This document shows, one piece after another, positions 26,184 to 34,353 of a stretch of 64,000 bases of DNA. The notes under the pieces are model-generated. The model saw only the letters and a list, made by a program, of their open reading frames with translations, made no database searches and was not told where the DNA came from. How positions within the stretch are numbered: the stretch's first letter is position 1; each line of letters begins with the position of its first letter. The DNA comes from Rhodospirillaceae bacterium (GTDB taxonomy: Bacteria > Pseudomonadota > Alphaproteobacteria > Bin65). The DNA is taken from contig JAPPLJ010000050.1 in assembly GCA_028819475.1 (NCBI GenBank), positions 248,001-312,000 on the forward strand. Reading direction: 5' to 3'. The position numbers and the translations under genes are program-made.

Positions 26184-26650
26184 TCGAGCATGTCGTCCTG
26201 CGCGTCATCGCCAGGCTGCTGGCGCCGTTCATCGTCCTGTTCGCGCTCTACGTCCAGTTCCACGGCGATTTCGGGCCCGGCGGCGGCTTCCAGGCCGGCG
26301 TGATCTTCGCCTCGGCTTTCATCCTGTTTGCCCTGATCTATGGCATCGAACACGCCCGGCAGATCGCGCCGCCCGCCGTCGCGCAGGCGGGAATCGGGCT
26401 GGGCGTGCTGCTCTATGCCGGAACGGGCGTGGCCGGGATGCTGCTGGGCGGCAAGTATCTCGACTATTCCGTCCTGGCCGACGATACCGGCCACGGCCAG
26501 CACTACGGCATCCTGATCATCGAGTTCGGTGTCGGCGTGACAGTCGCCGCGGTGATGATCACGGTCTTCTTCACCTTCGCCGGCCGGCGCGGCGTGCTGG
26601 AAGCGCGCGAGGACACCGGCGTTCCGCACGACGGCGACGAAGAGCGGTAG
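26180..26650 (+). CDS. mnhB: Na+/H+ antiporter subunit B (MnhB/MrpB)
   Basis: A 156-aa protein with four hydrophobic helices and the MnhB signature YVQFHGDFGPGGGFQAGVIFASAFIL. The C-terminal EFGVGVTVAAVMITVFFTF helix contains the conserved Glu. The ATG overlaps the preceding stop by 4 bases. Equivalent to MbhF in hydrogenase operons. Confidence 0.92.
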   Translation: MIEHVVLRVIARLLAPFIVLFALYVQFHGDFGPGGGFQAGVIFASAFILFALIYGIEHARQIAPPAVAQAGIGLGVLLYAGTGVAGMLLGGKYLDYSVLADDTGHGQHYGILIIEFGVGVTVAAVMITVFFTFAGRRGVLEAREDTGVPHDGDEER

Positions 26651-26658
26651 CCGCGCCC

Positions 26659-27018
26659 ATGTGGGAGACCTTTCTCGGCCTCTACAACTACTGGATCGTC
26701 ATCCTGCTGATGATGGCGGGCTTCTACATCGTGATGTCGCGGCACAACCTGGTGAAGAAGCTGATCGGCTTGAACATCTTCCAGTCCGCCGTGTTCCTGT
26801 TCTACATCAGCGTCGGCAAGGTCAAGGGCGCCACTGCGCCGATTGTCGAACCGGGAATATCCAGTTATTCCAATCCATTACCGCACGTTCTTATTCTCAC
26901 GGCCATCGTCGTCGGCGTCGCGACCGTCTCGCTCGGGCTGGCGCTGGTCGTCCGGCTCAAGGAGGCCTACGGCACCATCGAGGAAGACGAAATCAACGAG
27001 ATGGACGCCGCCGACTGA
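26659..27018 (+). CDS. mnhC: Na+/H+ antiporter subunit C (MnhC/MrpC, NuoK-like)
   Basis: A 119-aa three-helix protein of the NuoK/MnhC family. Seen: FYIVMSRHNLVKKLIGLNIFQSAVFLFYIS, then ILTAIVVGVATVSLGLALVVRL. It starts 8 bases after mnhB, and its stop overlaps the next ATG by one base. It is placed between B and D as in all Mrp operons. Confidence 0.92.
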   Translation: MWETFLGLYNYWIVILLMMAGFYIVMSRHNLVKKLIGLNIFQSAVFLFYISVGKVKGATAPIVEPGISSYSNPLPHVLILTAIVVGVATVSLGLALVVRLKEAYGTIEEDEINEMDAAD

Positions 27019-28496
27019 TGGGCGAGCACCTGCCCATATTGCAGGTGATCCTGCCGTTGATCGCCGCGCCCGTCTGCCTGTTGATCCGTCATGCGGTGCT
27101 GTGCTGGCTGATCGCGACGCTGGTCAGCTGGCTGTGCCTCGCCATCGCCGTGCTGCTGCTGCTCCAGGCGCTGGACGGCGGCGCGATCCGCTACCAGCTC
27201 GGCAGCTGGGTGGCGCCCTGGGGCATCGAATATGTCGTCGACCGGCTGAACGGCTTCATCCTGGTCATCGTCGCCGCAATCGGCGCCGTCGTTGCGCCCT
27301 ACGCGCTGCGCAGCGTGGCCGAGGAACTGCCGGAGCGGCAGATCGGCCTGTTCTACGTCATGTATCTGCTGTGCCTGTCCGGCCTGCTCGGTATCACGAT
27401 CACCGGCGACGCCTTCAACGTCTTCGTGTTCCTCGAAATCTCCTCGCTGTCGTCCTACGCGCTGATCAGCCTGGGCCGGCACCGCAAGGCGCTGCACGCC
27501 GCCTATCAGTATCTGGTCATGGGCACGATCGGGGCGACCTTCTTCCTGATCGGCGTCGGCCTGCTCTACCTGATGACCGGCACCCTCAACATGGCCGACC
27601 TGGCGGTGCAACTGAAGCCGCTCCACGGCTCGCGCATCGTGCTGGCGGCCTTCGGCTTCATCGTCGTCGGCATGGGCCTGAAGCTCGCCGTCTTCCCGCT
27701 GCATCTGTGGCTGCCCAACGCCTACGCCCACGCGCCCTCGGCGGTCAGCGTCTTCCTCGCCGGCACGGCGACCAAGGTGTCGCTCTATGTCGTGCTGCGC
27801 TTCATCTTCACCGTGTTCGGCTTCGAGTTCAGCTTCGGCGGCCAGCCGTTCGGCCCGGCGCTGCTCGTCCTTGCCATCGCCGGGATCGTCGTGTGTTCGC
27901 TCGTCGCGATCTTCCAGGACAACGTCAAGCGCCTGCTCGCCTGGTCGTCGGTGGCGCAGATCGGCTACATGCTGCTCGGCCTGTCCTTCGCGACCGCGCT
28001 CGGCCTTCAGGCCGGCCTGCTGCATATCTTCAACCACGCGCTCATGAAGGCCGGCCTGTTCCTCGCCATGGGCTGCGTGTTCCTGCGCCTCGGCAGCTGC
28101 CGGATCGAGGCCATCGCCGGGGTCGGCCGGCAGATGCCCTGGACAATGACGGGCTTCCTGCTGTGCGGGCTCAGCCTGATCGGCGTGCCGCTCACCGCCG
28201 GCTTCGTGAGCAAATGGTATCTGGTCCTCGCGGCTCTGGAGAAGGGCTGGTGGCCGGTCGCGGCGCTGATCGTGCTCACCTCGCTGCTCGCGGTCGTCTA
28301 TGTCTGGAAGGTCGTCGAGGCGGCGTGGTTCCGCGACCCGCCCGGGACTGCCGGCCGGATCGGCGAAGCGCCGCTCGCCATGCTGGTCCCGCTCTGGATC
28401 GTCGTCGCGGCGAACGTCTGGTTCGGCTTTGAGACCAGCGGCAGCGTCGATGTCGCGAAAGCCGCCGCCCTGGCGCTGATGGGGGCCGTCGAATGA
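27018..28496 (+). CDS. mnhD: Na+/H+ antiporter subunit D (NuoN/M-like), first copy
   Basis: A 492-aa protein of about 14 helices from the proton_antipo_M family. The conserved proton-path residues are in place: Glu in FNVFVFLEISSLSSYAL, Lys in GMGLKLAVFPLHLWLPNAYA, and Lys/His in HIFNHALMKAGLFLAMG. It directly follows mnhC and overlaps the second antiporter gene by 4 bases. It is the most MrpD-like of the three large subunits. Confidence 0.9.
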   Translation: MGEHLPILQVILPLIAAPVCLLIRHAVLCWLIATLVSWLCLAIAVLLLLQALDGGAIRYQLGSWVAPWGIEYVVDRLNGFILVIVAAIGAVVAPYALRSVAEELPERQIGLFYVMYLLCLSGLLGITITGDAFNVFVFLEISSLSSYALISLGRHRKALHAAYQYLVMGTIGATFFLIGVGLLYLMTGTLNMADLAVQLKPLHGSRIVLAAFGFIVVGMGLKLAVFPLHLWLPNAYAHAPSAVSVFLAGTATKVSLYVVLRFIFTVFGFEFSFGGQPFGPALLVLAIAGIVVCSLVAIFQDNVKRLLAWSSVAQIGYMLLGLSFATALGLQAGLLHIFNHALMKAGLFLAMGCVFLRLGSCRIEAIAGVGRQMPWTMTGFLLCGLSLIGVPLTAGFVSKWYLVLAALEKGWWPVAALIVLTSLLAVVYVWKVVEAAWFRDPPGTAGRIGEAPLAMLVPLWIVVAANVWFGFETSGSVDVAKAAALALMGAVE

Positions 28497-30010
28497 GCGG
28501 CGGCACGCTGATCGCGCTCGCGCTGCTGATCCCACTGGCCGGCGCCGGCCTGATCGCGCTTTCGGGCCGCCGGCCGAACCTGCGCGAAGCCGTGACGATC
28601 GCCACGGCGGTACTGCTGTTCGCGGTGAACGTCCGGCTGGCGATCGGGGTGCTGGCCGGCGAAATGCCGGCATTGCGCGTCGTCGAACCGGTCGAAGGCG
28701 TTCCCATCGCTTTCGCCATCGAGCCGCTCGGCATGCTGTTCGGGCTCGTGGCCTCGTTCCTGTGGATCGTCACCTCCTTCTATTCGATCGGATACATGCG
28801 GGCGAACGGGGAGGCGCGCCAGACCCGCTTCTATGCCTGTTTCGCGCTGGCGCTCGGCGCCACGATGGCGGTCGCCTTCTCGGGCAACCTGCTGACGACC
28901 TTCATCGGCTACGAGGCGCTGACGCTCACCACCTATCCGCTGGTCACGCACCATAGCGATGCGAAGTCCGTGCGCGCCGGGCGGACCTATCTCGGCATTC
29001 TTCTCGGCACCTCGATCGCCTTGCTGCTTCCGGGCATCGTCGCAACCTGGATGCTCGCCGGCACCCTCGACTTCCGCGCCGGCGGCATTCTTTCGGGTAC
29101 GGCGTCGGACGGCGTCGTCCTCCTGCTTCTGGGCCTCTACATGTTCGGCATCGGCAAGGCCGCCCTGATGCCGATCCACCGCTGGCTGCCGGCGGCGATG
29201 GTCGCCCCAACGCCGGTGTCGGCGCTGCTGCACGCGGTCGCCGTGGTCAAGGCCGGCGTCTTCGTCGCCCTCAAGGTCATCGTCTATGTGTTCGGCATCG
29301 ATCTGCTGAACAGCAGCGGGGCCGGCGCGTGGCTGGTCTGGATCGCAACGATCACGCTGGTGGTCGCCTCGGTCGTCGCGCTGACCAAGGACAATCTCAA
29401 GGCCCGGCTCGCCTATTCCACGGTGAGCCAGTTGGCCTACGTCGTGCTGGCCGGCGCGCTCGCGACGCAGTGGGGCGTCCTGGGCGGCGGCATGCACATT
29501 GCCATGCACGCCTTCGGCAAGATCACCCTCTTCTTCTGCGCCGGCGCGATCTACACGGCGCTCCACAAGACCGAAGTCAGCCAGATGGGCGGCATCGGCC
29601 ACGCCATGCCGGTTACCATGCTCGCTTTCCTCATCGGGGCCCTGAGCGTCGCCGGCCTGCCGCCCGGCGGCGGCACCTGGAGCAAATGGTATATTGCGCT
29701 GGCGGCCGCAGAGACCGGGCATCTGCTCATCGTCGGCGCACTGATGCTCAGCACGCTGCTGAACATCGCCTATTTCATGCCGATCGTCGCGCGCGCCTGG
29801 TTCGCGCCCCGGGCGGCGATACATCCGGCGCGCTCGGCGGGGGCCATGGCGGCGCCGGACGGTGGCAACGGGCTGAAGGAAGCGCCCCTGTTCTGCCTGA
29901 TCCCCCTGTCCCTGACCGCCCTGGGATGCGTCGCCCTGTTCGTCTTCGCCGGCGAGCTGCAGGCATTTCTGGCGCCGATGATCGACGGACTCTCGACGAA
30001 GGGCCGATAG
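28493..30010 (+). CDS. NuoL/NuoM-like antiporter subunit, second copy
   Basis: A 505-aa polytopic protein of the same superfamily. Proton-path blocks: Glu in LTTFIGYEALTLTTYPLVTH, Lys in GIGKAALMPIHRWLPAAM, then AVVKAGVFVALK and HAFGKITLFFCAGAIY. All key charged residues are intact, so it should be an active ion-translocating module rather than a scaffold. It is shorter than MrpA (which also carries the MbhD/E tail and is about 800 residues or more). Confidence 0.88.
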   Translation: MSGGTLIALALLIPLAGAGLIALSGRRPNLREAVTIATAVLLFAVNVRLAIGVLAGEMPALRVVEPVEGVPIAFAIEPLGMLFGLVASFLWIVTSFYSIGYMRANGEARQTRFYACFALALGATMAVAFSGNLLTTFIGYEALTLTTYPLVTHHSDAKSVRAGRTYLGILLGTSIALLLPGIVATWMLAGTLDFRAGGILSGTASDGVVLLLLGLYMFGIGKAALMPIHRWLPAAMVAPTPVSALLHAVAVVKAGVFVALKVIVYVFGIDLLNSSGAGAWLVWIATITLVVASVVALTKDNLKARLAYSTVSQLAYVVLAGALATQWGVLGGGMHIAMHAFGKITLFFCAGAIYTALHKTEVSQMGGIGHAMPVTMLAFLIGALSVAGLPPGGGTWSKWYIALAAAETGHLLIVGALMLSTLLNIAYFMPIVARAWFAPRAAIHPARSAGAMAAPDGGNGLKEAPLFCLIPLSLTALGCVALFVFAGELQAFLAPMIDGLSTKGR

Positions 30011-30012
30011 CG

Positions 30013-30288
30013 ATGGCCGGAAACGATTCCGAAAAGCGAGACCCGCCGGAGCGGCGCTACTGGCTCGACGAGCGGCGCAACGTCGACAAGGTCTACCGCG
30101 CCCTGCTGGTCGTCTGCGCCGGCCTGTTCGCGGCGGACCTGTTCTACGACAAGCACGGCAAGTTCGCGATCGAGGACTTGTTCGGCTTCTACGGCCTCTA
30201 CGGCTTCATTGCCTGCGTCTTCCTCGTTCTGGCGGCCAAGCAGTTGCGCAAGCTGCTGATCCGGCCGGAAGATTATTATGATCGCTAG
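30013..30288 (+). CDS. Small two-helix membrane protein of the antiporter operon
   Basis: A 91-aa protein starting MAGNDSEKRDPPERRYWLDE. After a charged N-terminus it has two hydrophobic helices (VYRALLVVCAGLFAADLFY and GLYGFIACVFLVLAAKQL) and ends RPEDYYDR. It begins 2 bases after the second antiporter gene and overlaps the third by 11 bases, so it is translated as part of the operon. I know no assigned function; it may be a complex-specific accessory subunit. Confidence 0.75.
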   Translation: MAGNDSEKRDPPERRYWLDERRNVDKVYRALLVVCAGLFAADLFYDKHGKFAIEDLFGFYGLYGFIACVFLVLAAKQLRKLLIRPEDYYDR

Positions 30289-31969
30289 CCTGCCGCCCGG
30301 CCTGCTCCTGATCGCCGGCGCGCTCGCCGTCCCATTCCTGCGCGGCTGGCTGCGCTGGGCGTGGATGCTGACGCTCCCGGTCATCGGCTTCGTCGATCTG
30401 ATCGGGCTGGAGCACGGCGCCCACGTTACCGTCGCCCTGTTCGACTACGAACTCCAGCCGGTCCGGGTCGACAGGCTCAGCCTCGCCTTCGGATACATCT
30501 TCTACATCGCGGCGTTTCTGGGGATCCTTTACGCCGTCACGATCAACCGGACCGCCGAGCAGGTCGCCGCCCTGATCTATATGGGCAGCGCCGTCGGCGC
30601 GCTCTTCGCCGGCGATCTGATCACGCTCTTCGTCTACTGGGAGGTGACGGCGGTCGCCTCGGCCTTCGTCGTCTGGGCTGGCAACACGGAACGCTCCTAC
30701 CGGGCGGGCATGCGCTACCTGGCGGTCCAGGTCGTCTCCGGCGTGCTGCTGCTGTCCGGCGCGTTGGTGCAGATTGCCGAGACCGGCTCGGTCGCCTTCG
30801 CGCAGTCCGGCCTCCAGAGCCTTGCCGGCCTGCTCATCTTCCTCGCTTTCGGCATCAAGTGCGCCTTTCCGTTCCTGCACAACTGGCTGCAGGACGCCTA
30901 TCCCGAAGCGTCGCCGACCGGCACCGTCTTCCTGAGCGCCTTTACCACCAAGCTGGCGGTCTACGGCCTTGCGCGAGGCTTTGCCGGCGAGGATATCCTG
31001 ATCTGGATCGGCGCGCTGATGACCGCTTTTCCGATCTTCTATGCGGTGATCGAGAACGATCTCCGGCGCGTTCTCGCCTACAGCCTCAACAACCAGCTCG
31101 GCTTCATGGTCGTCGGCATCGGAATCGGCACGGAGCTGTCGCTTAACGGCACGGTCGCCCACGCCTTCACGCACATTCTCTACAAATCGCTCCTGTTCAT
31201 GTCGATGGGCGCGGTGCTGTACCGGGTCGGCACCGTCAAGGGCTCCGAACTCGGCGGGCTTTACAAGTCCATGCCGTGGACGGCGGCGTTCTGTATCGTC
31301 GGCGCGGCGTCGATTTCGGCCTTTCCCCTGTTCAGCGGTTTCGTCTCGAAATCGCTCATCATGAGCGCCACGGCCGGCGAAGGGCTGCTCTTTATCTGGT
31401 TCGTGCTGCTGTTTGCCTCAGCCGGCGTGTTCCACCATTCGGGGATCAAGATTCCTTATTTCGCCTTCTTCGCGCACGATTCGGGGAAGCGCTGCAAGGA
31501 GGCGCCGCTGCCGATGCTGCTCGCGATGGGCGCGACGGCTTTCCTGTGCATCGGCATCGGCGTCTGGCCGGACCCGCTCTATGCTCTGCTGCCCCATCCG
31601 GTCGATTACGTCCCCTATACGACCGCGCATGTCGTGACCCAGCTGCAGCTTCTCCTGTTCTCGGCGCTGGCCTTCGCCGTGCTGATGCGGACCGGCCTCT
31701 ATCCGCCGGAACTGCGCTCGGTCAATCTCGATATCGACTGGATCTACCGGCGGGGCCTGCCCGCGGCCGGCCGGGCCATGGCGCGCGCGCCGGCCGGGCT
31801 GCGCGACGCCCTGGCCGCCGCCGGCGTGCGGACCGCGTTCGGCTTCCTCAACCGCCTGGTCCGGCTGGCCGGCCCGGAGAGCGCGCTCGCCCGCACCTGG
31901 CAGACCGCCGGGATGGTCGGCCTGATCGTGATCGTGATGGCGGTCTATCTGGTCCTGGCGCTGGTGTAA
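30278..31969 (+). CDS. NuoL/NuoN-like antiporter subunit, third copy
   Basis: A 563-aa polytopic protein. Conserved residues: Glu in DLITLFVYWEVTAVASAFVVW, Lys in FGIKCAFPFLHNWLQDAYPE, a second Lys in SAFTTKLAVYGLAR, and His/Lys in HAFTHILYKSLLFMSMG. It carries an amphipathic, Ala/Arg-rich stretch near residues 490-535 before a last helix (GLIVIVMAVYLVLALV), reminiscent of a short lateral helix. It ends the operon. The start at 30278 lies inside the upstream gene. Confidence 0.88.
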   Translation: MIASLPPGLLLIAGALAVPFLRGWLRWAWMLTLPVIGFVDLIGLEHGAHVTVALFDYELQPVRVDRLSLAFGYIFYIAAFLGILYAVTINRTAEQVAALIYMGSAVGALFAGDLITLFVYWEVTAVASAFVVWAGNTERSYRAGMRYLAVQVVSGVLLLSGALVQIAETGSVAFAQSGLQSLAGLLIFLAFGIKCAFPFLHNWLQDAYPEASPTGTVFLSAFTTKLAVYGLARGFAGEDILIWIGALMTAFPIFYAVIENDLRRVLAYSLNNQLGFMVVGIGIGTELSLNGTVAHAFTHILYKSLLFMSMGAVLYRVGTVKGSELGGLYKSMPWTAAFCIVGAASISAFPLFSGFVSKSLIMSATAGEGLLFIWFVLLFASAGVFHHSGIKIPYFAFFAHDSGKRCKEAPLPMLLAMGATAFLCIGIGVWPDPLYALLPHPVDYVPYTTAHVVTQLQLLLFSALAFAVLMRTGLYPPELRSVNLDIDWIYRRGLPAAGRAMARAPAGLRDALAAAGVRTAFGFLNRLVRLAGPESALARTWQTAGMVGLIVIVMAVYLVLALV

Positions 31970-32018
31970 CCGCTTTACCGGCGCCGCACGGCTGTGGCTG
32001 TAACTTTGTGTGAAATGC

Positions 32019-32047
32019 TTGCATTATGCTGTCTTATACCGCATAAT
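32019..32047 (+). promoter_or_regulatory. Promoter of the fitAB operon, apparently leaderless
   Basis: TTGCAT at 32019-32024, 17-base spacer, CATAAT at 32042-32047. The expected start of transcription falls on the ATG at 32054. Confidence 0.6.
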
Positions 32048-32050
32048 GCA
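32020..32050. promoter_or_regulatory. Inverted-repeat operator overlapping the fitAB promoter
   Basis: TGCATTATGC (32020-32029) and GCATAATGCA (32041-32050) are exact complements separated by 11 bases, and cover both promoter hexamers. This is the arrangement expected for autorepression by a ribbon-helix-helix antitoxin-toxin complex. Confidence 0.75.
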
Positions 32051-32053
32051 TTC

Positions 32054-32290
32054 ATGCCGGTGCAGATCACGATACGGGGCGTTGCCGAAGAGGTTCGCGA
32101 CGAGTTGGCGTTGCGCGCGGCGGCGCGCCGCCAGTCCATGCAGGAGTTCCTGCGCTGCGAATTGGAGCGGATCGCATCCCGTCCGTCGGTTGACCTCTGG
32201 CTCCGGGACGTGCGGCGGCGCAAGGCGGCGGCCGGCGCTACCGTACCGCGGTCGGCCATTCTGCAAGCCCGGGACGCGGACCGCAGGTGA
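32054..32290 (+). CDS. FitA/VapB-type ribbon-helix-helix antitoxin
   Basis: A 78-aa DNA-binding antitoxin. The N-terminal VQITIRGVAEEVRDELALRAAARRQSMQEFLRCELERIA is a ribbon-helix-helix module; the C-terminal tail (LWLRDVRRRKAAAGATVPRS) should wrap and inhibit the toxin. ATG 32054 follows the operator. The 3' end overlaps the toxin GTG by 4 bases, which couples their translation. A longer frame from 31994 would include the operator and is rejected. Confidence 0.87.
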   Translation: MPVQITIRGVAEEVRDELALRAAARRQSMQEFLRCELERIASRPSVDLWLRDVRRRKAAAGATVPRSAILQARDADRR

Positions 32291-32688
32291 ACGCCGCGGT
32301 CGATGCGTCCGTGGTCGTCGCGGCGCTGATCGACGCCGGTCCGGACGGCAGATGGGCGGAATCGGCGGTCGCCGGGGATGCGCTGGCCGCGCCGGAACTG
32401 GTGCTGGCGGAATCTGCCAATATCCTGCGCCGGCTTGAGCGGACGAACGCTATCTCCCGAAGCCAGGCAAACGGCGCGCACGCCGATCTGCTCGAACTGG
32501 GCATCGAGCTGTTTCCCTTCGCCCCGTTCGCCCGCCGCGCCTGGGAACTGCGCAGCAACCTGACCGTCTACGACGCCTGGTATGTGGCGCTGGCCGAAGC
32601 GCTCGGCTACCCGCTCCTGACGCTGGACCGCAAGCTCAGCCGTGCGTCCGGTCCCAGATGCCGCTTCATCGTCCCGGCGCGCTCCTGA
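32287..32688 (+). CDS. PIN-domain toxin (VapC/FitB type)
   Basis: A 133-aa PIN-fold ribonuclease. Acidic metal ligands are visible: Asp in NAAVDASVVVAAL, Glu in VLAESANILRRL, and Asp residues in TVYDAWYVALAEALGYPLLTLDRKL. GTG start overlapping the antitoxin. VapC toxins cleave tRNA or rRNA and stop translation. All catalytic residues appear intact. It is followed by the convergent livF gene. Confidence 0.9.
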   Translation: MNAAVDASVVVAALIDAGPDGRWAESAVAGDALAAPELVLAESANILRRLERTNAISRSQANGAHADLLELGIELFPFAPFARRAWELRSNLTVYDAWYVALAEALGYPLLTLDRKLSRASGPRCRFIVPARS

Positions 32689-32725
32689 GCCGTCCGCCCT
32701 TCACCCCCGGGGGGCGGGCGGGCCG

Positions 32726-33610
32726 TCACCCGCCAAGGAACAGGCGGCCGACTTCGGGGTTTTCCAGCAGGGTCTTGCCCGGCCCGGCCATGGCGAGCCG
32801 GCCGGAGACCAGGACGTAGCCGATATCGGCGAATTCGAGGCCCTTCTTGGCGTTCTGCTCGACCATGACGATGGTCTTGCCCTCGCCGCGCTGGAGATCG
32901 TCGAGGATTTCGAACACCATGTCGATGAAGCGCGGCTCCAGGCCGATCGACGGCTCGTCGACCAGCAGCACCTCCGGGTTCATCACCAGGGCGCGGGAGA
33001 TTTCCAGCAGGCGCCGCTCGCCGCCGGAAAGCACCTTGGCCGGATGTTTGCGCCGGGCGGCCAGCCGGTCGTATTTCTCGAACACCCGTTCGGCGGCCCT
33101 TCTGGCGTCGGCCGGGTCGGGCATGAGATAGCCGCCCATCCAGAGATTTTCCTCGACCGTCATGTCCGGGAAGACAGACTTGTCCTGCAGGATGTAGGCG
33201 ATGCCGGCGCTCTTCAGTTTTTCGCTCGAACTGAGCCGTGTGACGTCGCGTTTTTCGGCGCCGTCGGTGGTGATCGCGCCGGAGAAGATGTTGGTGAAGC
33301 CGAAGATCGAGTGCAGCACGGTCGACTTGCCGGCGCCGTTCGGCCCGATCAGGCACAGCGACTGGCCCTTGCCGACATGGAGATGGAAATCGTGCAGGAT
33401 CTCCATCTTGCCGTAGCCGGCGCTGAGTTCCTCGATCGAGAGGTACGGGTCGTCGTTCGCCAGCGCCGCCAGTTCTTCAGCCTTCGGCCCCTCCTCCGCG
33501 ATCTTCTGAACCTCGCGGACGACGTCCTCGACCGAAATGACCGTATCGACCGAGCCGGCGCCGTAGCCCGTGGTCGGTTTGCCGCCCGGATCGTTCGCGC
33601 CCGCGGCCAT
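32726..33610 (-). CDS. livF: Branched-chain amino-acid-type ABC transporter ATP-binding protein LivF
   Basis: A 294-aa ATPase. Walker A GPNGAGKST, Q-loop LQDKSV, signature LSGGERRLLEI, Walker B VLLVDEPS, then a switch region VMVEQNAKKGLE typical of LivF. The first ~55 residues (up to LANDDPYLSIEELSAGYG) are an extra hydrophilic extension not found in standard LivF of about 235 residues. The ATG overlaps the livG stop (TGATG). The conserved fold begins at LSIEELSAGYG, and no start codon between is clearly better. Confidence 0.9.
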   Translation of the reverse strand: MAAGANDPGGKPTTGYGAGSVDTVISVEDVVREVQKIAEEGPKAEELAALANDDPYLSIEELSAGYGKMEILHDFHLHVGKGQSLCLIGPNGAGKSTVLHSIFGFTNIFSGAITTDGAEKRDVTRLSSSEKLKSAGIAYILQDKSVFPDMTVEENLWMGGYLMPDPADARRAAERVFEKYDRLAARRKHPAKVLSGGERRLLEISRALVMNPEVLLVDEPSIGLEPRFIDMVFEILDDLQRGEGKTIVMVEQNAKKGLEFADIGYVLVSGRLAMAGPGKTLLENPEVGRLFLGG

Positions 33611-34353
33611 CAGTGCGCCCCAAGATAGGCATCGATGACCCGCTGGTCGTTGCGCAGCTCGTCCGGCGGGCCGTCGGCGAGCAGTTCCCCGTGGGCCAGG
33701 CAGTAGATGTGCTCGGCCAGGTTCATGATGACCCGCATATTGTGCTCGATCACGAACAGGGTGACGCCGAAGCGGTCGTTGGCGAGGCGCAGCCGGTCGA
33801 TCAGCCCGTTGATCAGCGTCGGGTTGATGCCGGCGGTCGGCTCGTCGAGCAGCAGCACCTTCGGCTCGTTCATCAGCGCCATGGCGAATTCGAGCAGCTT
33901 CTGCTGGCCGAAGGACAGGTCGCCCGCGCGCAGCTTGCGCTTCTGGTACAGGCCGACGAAATCGAGCAGGCCCTCGGCCCGTTCCTCGGCCTCGCCGGAC
34001 TTGCGCGCGAACATGCTGCGGAAGGTGCCGTCGCGGTGGGACAGGGCGGCGTGCATGTTCTCGACGCAGTTGAGCTTGCGGAAGATCCGCGTCTGCTGGA
34101 AGGTGCGCAGCATGCCGAGCCGGGCGATCTGCGGCACGCGCAGTTTCGAGATTTCCCGGCCCTCGAAGCGGATGCTGCCCGAATCGATCGGGTGGAAGCC
34201 GACGATGGAGTTGAACAGGGTCGTCTTGCCCGAGCCGTTGGGGCCGATCAGCCCGGTGATGCTGCCCGCCTCGACGCCGAGCGCGATGGCATGGTTGGCG
34301 ACGACGCCACCGAACGACTTGGAGACGTTTTCGACTTCGATCAGCGCGGTCAT
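33610..34353 (-). CDS. livG: Branched-chain amino-acid-type ABC transporter ATP-binding protein LivG
   Basis: A 247-aa ATPase. Walker A GPNGSGKTT, Q-loop TFQQTRIFRKL, signature LSFGQQKLLEFA (with F where most ABC proteins have G), Walker B VLLLDEPTAGINP, H-loop VIEHNMRVIM. ATG 34353 overlaps the livM stop by 4 bases. The open frame further upstream lies in livM and is ignored. Confidence 0.92.
   Translation of the reverse strand: MTALIEVENVSKSFGGVVANHAIALGVEAGSITGLIGPNGSGKTTLFNSIVGFHPIDSGSIRFEGREISKLRVPQIARLGMLRTFQQTRIFRKLNCVENMHAALSHRDGTFRSMFARKSGEAEERAEGLLDFVGLYQKRKLRAGDLSFGQQKLLEFAMALMNEPKVLLLDEPTAGINPTLINGLIDRLRLANDRFGVTLFVIEHNMRVIMNLAEHIYCLAHGELLADGPPDELRNDQRVIDAYLGAH

Noticed and set aside
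27018-31969. NuoL/M/N-like genes as part of respiratory complex I
   Set aside because: They are linked to MnhE, F, G, B and C genes, and no quinone-binding or hydrophilic Nuo subunits are present.
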